DNA of 64,000 nucleotides. It comes from Kaistella sp. 97-N-M2. Lineage in GTDB: Bacteria; Bacteroidota; Bacteroidia; Flavobacteriales; Weeksellaceae. Position numbers and translations under genes: made by a program. The notes beneath the pieces are model-generated. The model was not told the origin of the DNA. It saw only the letters and a program-made list of their open reading frames with translations, and ran no database searches. The stretch's first letter is position 1, and every line of letters starts with the position of its first letter. The DNA lies in NCBI RefSeq assembly GCF_021513235.1, contig NZ_CP090976.1, forward strand, positions 1,798,001 through 1,862,000, written 5' to 3'. Positions 15,879 to 22,860 of the stretch are shown piece by piece.

Positions 15879-16436
15879 TTAAAAAATTAAGGGATAAATA
15901 AAATGAATCATCACCAGACCGCCTGCAAAGAAACCGATAACGGCAAGCAGCGAGGGTATTTGGAGATTACTCAGGCCCGAAATAGCGTGGCCCGATGTTC
16001 AGCCGCCTGCGTAACGCGTACCGAAACCCACCAGAAATCCACCGATTATTAAAACCGCCAGAACAAATGGGTCGCTTAGATTTTCGGTGCCAAACAATTC
16101 CGGCGGTAAATAGGCTTTGTTCGCGCTGGTAATGCCATAATTCCGCGATAGTTCCTGTGCGATTTCCGGATTGATTTCCACTTTATTGTTAGACATAAAA
16201 TGAGACGCGAAAAATCCACCGATCATAGCGCCTATAACCACAGTAAGATTCCAGCGTTCTTTCTTCCAGTCAAATTTAAAAAAATCGGAAACTTTGCCCG
16301 CGCCGCCGATCGCGCAAACCGTTCGGAGGTTCGAAGACATGCCAAACCGCTTCCCGAAAAAAAGCAGAGTAAACATCGTTAGAGCAATTAAAGGTCCCGC
16401 TACGTACCACGGCCACGGCTCGTAAATTAAATTCAT
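15879..16436 (-). CDS. YeeE/YedE half-transporter, N-terminal half, with in-frame TGA at the conserved Cys
   Basis: The frame from ATG 16436 encodes 145 aa of a multi-TM YeeE/YedE protein up to [13 protein letters not shown], then meets TGA at 15999-16001. The same frame runs on for 39 more codons ([20 protein letters not shown], ending HFIYPLIF) to TAA at 15879-15881. In this family the motif is YAGGCTSGH, so the TGA stands exactly where the substrate-handling cysteine should be. Three readings are possible: UGA read as selenocysteine, a nonsense mutation, or a base error. A modest hairpin (CGGGCC/GGCCTG) follows 4 nt after the TGA but lacks the usual SECIS loop G. Read through, the protein would be 185 aa, a normal half-transporter length. 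Confidence 0.75.
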
Positions 16437-16490
16437 AAAAAATATTTAAGTGCAAAGATGAGGTTTTAACAGATGAACCTTAAAAAATAA

Positions 16491-16604
16491 ATAACATTTT
16501 TCGGGCTTTATTCTGGTACGATTAAAAAAGGGCACTGGTACAAAGAAGCCGACGAAAAATCCTGGAAGGATATGAAAGCTTTCTTTGATGAAATATTTAA
16601 ATAA
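16491..16604 (+). pseudogene. Remnant of the 3' end of a gene
   Basis: A frame open from 16491 to the TAA at 16602-16604 has no start codon but reads like a real C-terminus: FFGLYSGTIKKGHWYKEADE, then SWKDMKAFFDEIFK. The pattern (a GH pair, then an amphipathic FF-containing terminal helix) resembles the end of dienelactone-hydrolase-like alpha/beta hydrolases. It is directly followed by a good terminator (16612-16640), as a real gene end would be. The rest of the gene is missing, so this is probably a deletion scar. Confidence 0.45.
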
Positions 16605-16611
16605 AAACACC

Positions 16612-16640
16612 AAAAAATCCCTCCGTAAAAGAGGGATTTT
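16612..16640 (+). terminator. Terminator hairpin after the gene remnant
   Basis: AAAATCCCTC-CGTAAAA-GAGGGATTTT stem. It is A/T-flanked on both sides, so it may serve the remnant on plus and the Dps gene on minus. Confidence 0.65.
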
Positions 16641-16697
16641 GTTTCAATGAAATCTGCGGTAAGGAAGGTTTAACTTTTCCCGTGCGCATTGACATCA

Positions 16698-17177
16698 TTA
16701 AGATTCTTTAAAATATTTTCGCAGTTTCCACGCCATTTTTTCGTGCTGCTGCATCAATGCGGTAAGGAAATCTGCCGTTCCTGCATCGTTATAATCCTCT
16801 TCACATTTGTCTAAATTTTCGCGAAGAGATTTTACGATGGTTTCGTGATCGCTCACTAATTCTTTCAGCATTCCCTGCGTATTCGGAACTTCCCCCGGCG
16901 ATTCTTTCAATTCAGACTGCTCCGCGAATTCGCTGGTTGTTCCAATGGCGGTTCCCCCTAAAGTACTGATTCTTTCAGCAACTTCGTCCACGGCTTCTGC
17001 AACCGCTGTATATTGATCTTCAAATAAAAGATGAAGCTCCATGAAGTTATCGCCCGATAAATTCCAGTGGAATTTTCTCAGTTTGATGTATAAAATGTTG
17101 CCGTTCGCCAAAACTTTATTTAAAATTTCGTTAACTGCGGTTAAGTTTTTTTGTGTTATTCCTAAGTCTGGTTTCAT
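16698..17177 (-). CDS. dps: Dps family DNA-protection / ferritin-like protein
   Basis: A 159-aa four-helix-bundle protein. The first ferroxidase half is YIKLRKFHWNLSGDNFMELH, followed by LLFEDQYTAVAEAVDEVAERI, which carries the usual acidic residues (D, E) across the dimer interface. Dps dodecamers oxidise and store iron and shield DNA during starvation and peroxide stress. It is the last of three closely spaced minus-strand genes (24 bp after the PNPOx-like gene), and the trio reads as a general stress unit. Length and motif order are normal for Dps. Confidence 0.93.
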   Translation of the reverse strand: MKPDLGITQKNLTAVNEILNKVLANGNILYIKLRKFHWNLSGDNFMELHLLFEDQYTAVAEAVDEVAERISTLGGTAIGTTSEFAEQSELKESPGEVPNTQGMLKELVSDHETIVKSLRENLDKCEEDYNDAGTADFLTALMQQHEKMAWKLRKYFKES

Positions 17178-17201
17178 AATATGATAGTATTTGATTTTTA
17201 A

Positions 17202-17711
17202 TTATACATGAAGTTTACCTTCCACGCCATCGTCATTGTCCGTCTTTCTGCCCGAAATTGCAGCAGCGGCAAAACTGAGGAACGATACCAATTTTCCGGC
17301 TTTTGTATCCCAGTAATAGGATTCTTCCGGTGCCACGCGGATTACTGAAACCTTCGGATCCTCTTTCCCGTCCTCAAACCACGCATTGGCGATGGGCGTC
17401 CACTTTTCTTCAATCATGCTTTTGTCTTTGTAGATAAAGGCTTTCCCGAAAACAGACAGATACTCCGAGTTGCTGTCGTTCATGAAAAATAGTTGTACGC
17501 GGTTATCTTCCTTAATTTCAAAATTTTTGTTGCTCGCGTCGCTGCTCAAAAACCAAAGGTTTCCGTCCTTATCCGTTTCGCGCAAACCCATTGGCCGTGC
17601 AGTAATGGGAAGCATTTCGAGATTCGTACAGAACATACAGATTTTCGCACTTTCCGAAAGTTCCTTTAGTTTTTCAATGGCTTCCGCCTGATTTAAATTT
17701 TCTGTTGACAT
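17202..17711 (-). CDS. Pyridoxamine 5'-phosphate oxidase-like / general stress protein 26 family
   Basis: A 169-aa split-barrel flavin-binding family protein. Visible family marks are AKICMFCTNLEMLPITARPM (strand 1-2), DGNLWFLSSDASNKNFEIKE and NRVQLFFMNDSNSEYLSVFG, then a C-terminal DPKVSVIRVAPEESYYWDTK. The GSP26-like members are general-stress proteins that bind FMN or FAD; the exact reaction is not known. It lies between the SpoIIAA-like gene (12 bp upstream) and dps (24 bp downstream), which supports a stress role. Confidence 0.88.
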   Translation of the reverse strand: MSTENLNQAEAIEKLKELSESAKICMFCTNLEMLPITARPMGLRETDKDGNLWFLSSDASNKNFEIKEDNRVQLFFMNDSNSEYLSVFGKAFIYKDKSMIEEKWTPIANAWFEDGKEDPKVSVIRVAPEESYYWDTKAGKLVSFLSFAAAAISGRKTDNDDGVEGKLHV

Positions 17712-17723
17712 ATTTTTATTTTT

Positions 17724-18107
17724 TTAATGATCTCCAATTTCATTTCCATTAGCGCACCAGTACAGGGCGTTTTCCACATCGTCCTGCGGAAAAGGTTTAA
17801 ATTCGCCAGGCATCAAAACACTGAAGACATCGGTGAAGTTCTGCACAAATTTTTTGTCCGTCACAATTGCGGCGCGGTTCCATTTCGTAAGATTTTTCAG
17901 GCCCACCAAAATATCCTTCATCCACGCACCCACCGTAAACTGGTCCAGATCGGTGTCGATGTAAAAAAGGTAATTCAGTTCGTCGAAGGTGTTCACTTTT
18001 GCTTTCACGTGCGGAATCACAAGATTTTCAAAATCTTCTTTCGTAATTTCTCCGCTGGCTTTAAACGCGGCCACATTTTCGGGCACGTCGGGGATTAAAG
18101 TAATCAT
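17724..18107 (-). CDS. SpoIIAA-like (STAS-fold) protein
   Basis: A 127-aa protein with the SpoIIAA-like/DUF3478 layout: an N-terminal strand-helix (VAAFKASGEITKEDFENLVIP), an acidic centre (YIDTDLDQFTVGAWMKDI) and an end of the AIVTDKKFVQNFTDVFSVLMPGEFKPF type. Such proteins are often encoded beside stress genes in Bacteroidetes; their partner or ligand is unknown. It is the first gene of the trio with the PNPOx-like protein and Dps, 12 bp apart. Confidence 0.85.
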   Translation of the reverse strand: MITLIPDVPENVAAFKASGEITKEDFENLVIPHVKAKVNTFDELNYLFYIDTDLDQFTVGAWMKDILVGLKNLTKWNRAAIVTDKKFVQNFTDVFSVLMPGEFKPFPQDDVENALYWCANGNEIGDH

Positions 18108-18165
18108 AATTTATTTTTTTTAATTTTTTTGAAGCAATAAAGTTTCAGTTTCTTTCGAAAATCGT

Positions 18166-18255
18166 GCCCGCTTTCACTACTCGCTTCCCGGTTTGGCTCC
18201 CGAATTTTCGGGAGCCAAACCGGGAGAGCTCAAACATACCGCTCAATCGGGGCTA
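18166..18255 (-). repeat. Copy of the conserved-end, variable-centre element with a large perfect hairpin
   Basis: On the plus strand it starts GCCCGCTTTCACTAC and ends CAATCGGGGCT, the inverted form of the element at 4675-4758. The centre is a private perfect palindrome: CCCGGTTTGGCTCCCGAA-TT-TTCGGGAGCCAAACCGGG (about 18187-18224). Confidence 0.75.
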
Positions 18256-18353
18256 AAATGAAGGAGCGTTTTTCTTCCGAAATAATTTCCCCTACCATTC
18301 AACAAGAATTGAACCATCCAACGGCGCCAACGCCGTTTTCGCCTTAAATAAAG

Positions 18354-18428
18354 ACAAAGGGCGGCATTTACATAATCTATTGCTGTCATTCGAATCCAAA
18401 TTCGAGCAAAAAAAACGCGCTGCCCTTT
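18354..18428. repeat. Imperfect inverted repeat upstream of cinA
   Basis: Arms AAAGGGCGGC (from about 18355) and GCTGCCCTTT (to 18428) enclose about 55 bp, including a smaller ATTCGAATCCAAATTCGA hairpin. It ends about 35 bp before the cinA ATG and could be an RNA structure in the leader or a REP-like element. Unrelated to the nearby 18166-18255 element as far as I can see. Confidence 0.45.
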
Positions 18429-18463
18429 CCTAATTCCCTAATTTTATCATCTCAAATTTTTAA

Positions 18464-19717
18464 ATGAAAGCAGCTCTTATTTCCATCGGCGACGAAATTT
18501 TGTCCGGCAACACCGTCGACACAAATTCCAATTTTATCGCTAACCACCTCAAAAACATCGGCATTCCTGTCGTTCAGATCTTTACGATTTCCGACACCAT
18601 CGAAACCATCATTAATGCCTTAAAATCCGCCCACGAAATCGCCGATCTCGTCATCACAACTGGCGGTCTCGGTCCGACGAAAGACGATAAAACAAAAATC
18701 GCTTTCGCCCGGTTTTTCAACGATGAACTCCAGCTGGATGATGATACCTTCGATCATTTGCGGAAACTTTTCATTAAACGAAATAGAGAGCATCTGTTAG
18801 AAATCAACAGAAACCAGGCGGTGGTTTTGTCCAAAGCGCATATTTTTCAGAATGAACACGGTTCCGCGCCCTGCCAGATGATCGAAGAAAACGGCAAGAT
18901 TACCATTTGTCTTCCCGGCGTTCCGTACGAAGTAAAACCTTTGATTAAGGACAAAATTATTCCTTTTCTGAAAGACAAATTTGCTTTAGATCATATCGTT
19001 TCGCGAATGATTTCCGTCGTCAATTTCCCCGAAAGTCTGCTCGCATTAACGATCGAGGAGTGGGAATTGGCACTTCCGGAAAATATTTCATTATCCTATC
19101 TTCCCATCGGAAACCGCGTAAAACTTCGCTTAACCGCGGTTGGAAGTGATTTAGCCGCTTTAGAAAAACAACTCGACGACGAAGCTGAAAAAGTAAAGCC
19201 TTTGATCGGCGACAGGGTCATCTCCTGGAACGGCAACGAAATTCAGGAAATCCTGAAAGAACTTTTAACGCAGAAAAAACTCAGTCTTTCCCTCGCCGAA
19301 AGCTGCACCGGTGGCGAGTTGGCGCGTTTAATTACATCTGTTTCCGGCAGTTCTGCCTATTTCGTGGGTGGAATTATTCCATATGATTACCAGAAGAAAA
19401 TCGAAATTTTAGGTGTTTCCGCAACCACCATTTCGGAAAATAGCGTTGTCTCAGCCGAAGTCGCAGAGGAAATGACTTTGGGTTGCCAAAATTTGTTCAA
19501 AACCGACATCGCCCTTTCCACGACCGGCGTTTCCGGCCCTAATTCCGACGAATTCAACAGCGAAGTCGGAACCGTATTTTATTCAGTTCGCGTGAAAAAT
19601 TTCGAAAGAACAACACGGCTTTTTCTGCCGCATCTGGAGCGAAATGATTTCGCAAATTTCGTTTCTCAGCGGGTTTTGCAGGATTTGGTGGAAGTGATTT
19701 TACAGGAAAAATTCTAA
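18464..19717 (+). CDS. cinA: CinA-family nicotinamide-nucleotide amidohydrolase / competence-damage protein
   Basis: A 417-aa two-domain protein. The N-terminal COG1058/MoaB-like domain (about residues 1-170) begins MKAALISIGDEILSGNTVDT and has the VITTGGLGPTKDDKT loop. The C-terminal CinA/PncC domain (about residues 255-417) has LSLAESCTGGELARLITSVSGSS with its active serine and lysine region, and STTGVSGPNSDE. PncC activity recycles nicotinamide mononucleotide to nicotinate mononucleotide for NAD; the N-terminal domain can hydrolyse ADP-ribose. It is monocistronic or leads into the DUF2807 gene 61 bp later. Confidence 0.95.
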   Translation: MKAALISIGDEILSGNTVDTNSNFIANHLKNIGIPVVQIFTISDTIETIINALKSAHEIADLVITTGGLGPTKDDKTKIAFARFFNDELQLDDDTFDHLRKLFIKRNREHLLEINRNQAVVLSKAHIFQNEHGSAPCQMIEENGKITICLPGVPYEVKPLIKDKIIPFLKDKFALDHIVSRMISVVNFPESLLALTIEEWELALPENISLSYLPIGNRVKLRLTAVGSDLAALEKQLDDEAEKVKPLIGDRVISWNGNEIQEILKELLTQKKLSLSLAESCTGGELARLITSVSGSSAYFVGGIIPYDYQKKIEILGVSATTISENSVVSAEVAEEMTLGCQNLFKTDIALSTTGVSGPNSDEFNSEVGTVFYSVRVKNFERTTRLFLPHLERNDFANFVSQRVLQDLVEVILQEKF

Positions 19718-19778
19718 TTCTTTTTATATTTTAAAATATTCGGCTGCCAAAAACGTTTCTTTAAAAATAAAATTAATT

Positions 19779-20438
19779 ATGAAAAAAATACTTGGAAGTT
19801 TTTTAATTGTTGCGGCACAGTTCGCGTTCTCGCAAAACACGAGAAATGTGGGTGATTTTTCCTCTCTGAAAGTGTACGACAAAATCAATGTCGTCTTAGT
19901 TCATTCCGAAAAAAGCAAAGTCGAAACGGATGGAAATGCCGATCTGGAAACCGTGAACAAAAACGGTGAGCTCAAAATCCGCATGGCTCCGACGAAAGTA
20001 ATGCAGGGCGATAACGTTTCCGTAAAAGTTTTTTACGAAAATTTAAATGATGTTCAGGCAAGTCAGGGTTCCTCCATTTCCTCGCGCGATGTTTTGGAAT
20101 CCAAAATGCTCACGCTTGTGGCCAACGAAGGTTCCAAAATAAATGTAAGCCTCGAGGCCGAAACCCTGAACGCGAAAACCAATTCGGGCGGCCAGCTGGA
20201 GCTTTCCGGCACGGCAAATCATCAGGATGTTTTGGTGAATACAGGCGGAAAATTTTTAGGGAAAAATATCGATTCTCAAACCGCAACGGTTGCTGTAAAT
20301 GCGGGCGGAATTGCGGAAGTCAACGTTTCAGATTCTGTGAGTGCCACCACAAGAGCCGGCGGCGTTATCGATGTTTATGGTGATCCGGACGACCGCCAGG
20401 TGAAAAACGTTATCGGCGGCAAAATCAACTTTAAATAG
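19779..20438 (+). CDS. DUF2807 (GIN domain) secreted protein
   Basis: A 219-aa exported protein. The signal peptide is MKKILGSFLIVAAQFAFSQ. The remainder is a beta-helical DUF2807 / putative autotransporter-adhesin head domain, with recurring turns such as LKVYDKINVVLVHSEKSKVE, ISSRDVLESKMLTLVANEGS and VNTGGKFLGKNIDSQTATVA. Such proteins are very common in Bacteroidetes, periplasmic or outer-membrane associated, and of unknown function. No T9SS sorting domain is present. It sits between cinA and the M13 peptidase genes, with an independent-looking 67-bp gap to the latter. Confidence 0.9.
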   Translation: MKKILGSFLIVAAQFAFSQNTRNVGDFSSLKVYDKINVVLVHSEKSKVETDGNADLETVNKNGELKIRMAPTKVMQGDNVSVKVFYENLNDVQASQGSSISSRDVLESKMLTLVANEGSKINVSLEAETLNAKTNSGGQLELSGTANHQDVLVNTGGKFLGKNIDSQTATVAVNAGGIAEVNVSDSVSATTRAGGVIDVYGDPDDRQVKNVIGGKINFK

Positions 20439-20505
20439 CATTGTATGAGTTGGAGTGTAACGTTTTAAAAAAAATCAGACTAAATAATTATAATAATCTA
20501 CTCCA

Positions 20506-22593
20506 ATGAAAGAATTTAACATAAGTGTTCTTGCTTTTGCAGGAATTATTGCACTGAATTCCTGTGCAACAAGACCACCGATGACACCCGAAACGCCGGC
20601 CGCGCCTGCGCCGCTGGAATCGCCGAAAGAAGCACCTGAAAAAGGTCTGGACTTCACCACCTTCGACAAATCGATTCGTCCGCAGGATGATTTTTACGAT
20701 TTTGTAAACGGAAGCTGGATGAAAACCGCCCAAATCCCGGCCGACAAATCTACGTGGGGAAGTTTCAACAAACTCGCTGAGGATACCGACAACAATTCCA
20801 TGACCATCCTTAACACCCTGTTGAATGACAAGTTTGCGGACGGTAGCGAAGGAAAAAAGATTCAGGATCTGTACCAGACTTACATGGACATGGATAAGCG
20901 AAATGCCGATGGCCTTGCGCCGATTCAGCAGGATTTATCGAAAATCGACGCGATTAAAAATATGTCCGACCTTCAAAACTACCTGAACGAAGCCACGAAA
21001 AACGGCGAAAATCCTTTCTATTCCTGGGGAATTGATGCAGATTTGAAAAATTCGAAGATGAACGCCGTTTATTTAGGCAGCGCATCTCTTGGAATGGGCC
21101 GCGATTACTATCAGAAAGTAAACCCGAAAAACACGGAAGCTTTAGCGGAATACACAAAATATGTAGCATCGATGCTGGATGTTTTAGGTTACAAAAATTC
21201 TTCTGCAACGGCGCAGAATATCGTCAACTTCGAAAAAAGTATCGCACAGACTTATCTCACGAATGAGCAGATTCGCGACGCAACTTTGCAGTACAATCCG
21301 GAAACGATGATGCAGCTTGCTGCCATGGTAAAAAACGTGGATCTTCCGAAATATTTAACTTCAGTAGGCGTGAATACGGATCAGGTGATTGTAGGCGAAC
21401 TGAAATACTACAAGAATCTGGACAAGTTCCTTACCGCGAAAAACCTTCCGCTGATCAAAGATTACATGAAATTTCATTTGATCTCGGGCAGTGCAAGTTA
21501 CCTTACGAAAGATCTGGACCAGAAAAAATTCGATTTTTACGGCAAATATCTGAGAGGACAACAAGAGCAGAGAGCGCAAAACAAACGCGGCTTTGAAGTC
21601 ATTAACGGTGTTTTAGGCGAAGCTTTCGGTAAGTTGTATGTAGAGAAATATTTCCCCGCTTCCGCAAAAACGCAGATGGTGGAACTCATCGACTATCTGA
21701 AAAAAAGTTTTGCTTCGCACATCACCAATTTAGCATGGATGTCGCCTGTAACCAAGGAAAAAGCGTTGAACAAACTCAACAAATTTACGGTGAAAGTTGC
21801 TTATCCGGACAAATGGAAAGATTACTCCAAACTCACCATCAACTCGGAGGCTAACGGCGGAACTTTATACAAAAATCTTCAGAATGTAACGGCGTGGCAA
21901 TACCAGAAAGATCTGGACAAAATTGGGAAACCTGTGGACAAAACCGAATGGGGTATGTCGCCACAAACCGTAAACGCCTACTACAATCCGTTGAACAACG
22001 AGATCGTTTTCCCGGCCGCAATTTTACAGCCACCATTCTTTAATCCGAATGCGGATGCAGCCATTAATTTTGGCGGAATCGGAGCCGTAATCGGTCACGA
22101 AATGACGCACGGATTCGACGATTCCGGCGCACAGTTCGACGCCGACGGCAATCTTGTCGACTGGTGGACCGCAGAAGATAAAGCGAACTTCGAAAAAGCC
22201 ACAAAAGCGCTCGCCGCGCAGTACGATAAGTATGAACCGGTAAAAGGAACTTTCGTGAACGGAACCTTTACAAACGGGGAGAACATTGCCGATTTGGGTG
22301 GCGTTAATATTTCGTACGATGCGCTTCAAATGTATCTGAAAGATCACGGAAATCCCGGATTAATCAGCGGCTATACGCAGGATCAGCGCTTTTTTATGAG
22401 TTGGGCAACCGTTTGGCGAACTTTGCAAAAAGAAGCTTCGCTCCTCAATCAGATTAAAACCAACGAGCATTCACCGGGACTTTACAGAGCGACCGGACCT
22501 TTGGTAAATACCGATGCTTTCTATAAAGCTTTTGATGTGAAGGAAGGCGACAAGCTTTACAAAAAACCCGAAGACCGTATTAAAATCTGGTAA
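20506..22593 (+). CDS. M13 family zinc metallopeptidase, lipoprotein (copy 1)
   Basis: A 695-aa neprilysin-like endopeptidase. The N-terminus MKEFNISVLAFAGIIALNSC is a lipoprotein signal (lipobox LNSC), then a proline/alanine-rich linker. The peptidase M13 N-domain starts near DKSIRPQDDFYDFVNGSW. The zinc site is VIGHEMTHGFD (HExxH at 531-535), the third ligand lies in GENIADLGG (ExxAD), and NAYYNPLNNEIVFPAAILQ is the usual substrate-cleft stretch. It probably cleaves small peptides in the periplasm. A close paralogue follows 267 bp downstream, so this is a tandem duplication, with repeat sequence between the copies. Confidence 0.96.
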   Translation: MKEFNISVLAFAGIIALNSCATRPPMTPETPAAPAPLESPKEAPEKGLDFTTFDKSIRPQDDFYDFVNGSWMKTAQIPADKSTWGSFNKLAEDTDNNSMTILNTLLNDKFADGSEGKKIQDLYQTYMDMDKRNADGLAPIQQDLSKIDAIKNMSDLQNYLNEATKNGENPFYSWGIDADLKNSKMNAVYLGSASLGMGRDYYQKVNPKNTEALAEYTKYVASMLDVLGYKNSSATAQNIVNFEKSIAQTYLTNEQIRDATLQYNPETMMQLAAMVKNVDLPKYLTSVGVNTDQVIVGELKYYKNLDKFLTAKNLPLIKDYMKFHLISGSASYLTKDLDQKKFDFYGKYLRGQQEQRAQNKRGFEVINGVLGEAFGKLYVEKYFPASAKTQMVELIDYLKKSFASHITNLAWMSPVTKEKALNKLNKFTVKVAYPDKWKDYSKLTINSEANGGTLYKNLQNVTAWQYQKDLDKIGKPVDKTEWGMSPQTVNAYYNPLNNEIVFPAAILQPPFFNPNADAAINFGGIGAVIGHEMTHGFDDSGAQFDADGNLVDWWTAEDKANFEKATKALAAQYDKYEPVKGTFVNGTFTNGENIADLGGVNISYDALQMYLKDHGNPGLISGYTQDQRFFMSWATVWRTLQKEASLLNQIKTNEHSPGLYRATGPLVNTDAFYKAFDVKEGDKLYKKPEDRIKIW

Positions 22594-22670
22594 GTTTTGG
22601 GACTAAATAATTTGAAATCACTCCATTTTGGGGTGATTTTTTTGGGGCGTATCCTTCAGTCGGTCTTTAC

Positions 22671-22790
22671 GCGCTCGCTTCGCTCGCGCTCCAATCCCTC
22701 CTTCAGGCCGCGCTTTCCGCTTTATCTTTTTTTGCCTGGCTACCGCCCGGCAAAAAAAGGATGCCGCTGCAATCGCTTACGCAATAGGAG
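22671..22790 (-). repeat. Repeat cluster between the two M13 genes: GCGAGCGAAGCGAGC motif plus variable-centre element
   Basis: 22671-22689 reads GCGCTCGCTTCGCTCGCGC, the inverse complement of the motif that starts each 195-bp repeat at 3871/4067. Next, 22709-22780 reads CGCGCTTTCCGCTTTATCTT, a hairpin (TTTTTGCC...GGCAAAAAAA) and GGATGCCGCTGCAATCG. That is the inverse of the element at 4675-4758 (CGATTGCAACGGCATCC...GTGGAAAGCGGGGC). Confidence 0.7.
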
Positions 22791-22824
22791 GCGCTTAAGT
22801 ATGACAATTCCGCAAAATATTAAC

Positions 22825-22832
22825 TATCTTTG
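22825..22832 (+). promoter_or_regulatory. TAnnTTTG -7 element upstream of the second M13 gene
   Basis: TATCTTTG, 28 bp before the ATG at 22861. No TTG was found at the expected -33 position. It suggests the second copy has its own promoter rather than relying on readthrough. Confidence 0.4.
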
Positions 22833-22860
22833 AAATAAATCAAAAATCACCATCAGTCTT

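Larger units (their letters stand above)
18108..18463. other. Intergenic region before cinA with two inverted-repeat structures
   Basis: A 356-bp gap with no coding frame of note. It contains the variable-centre element (18166-18255) and a second long inverted repeat (18354-18428). The last 35 bp before cinA are A/T-rich and may hold its promoter. Confidence 0.5.

Noticed and set aside
15940-15999. Proper SECIS element after the TGA
   Set aside because: The CGGGCC/GGCCTG hairpin begins only 4 nt after the TGA and its loop (CTATTT or ACGCTATTTCG) lacks the G expected at the start of the apical loop. It does not meet the usual bacterial SECIS pattern.
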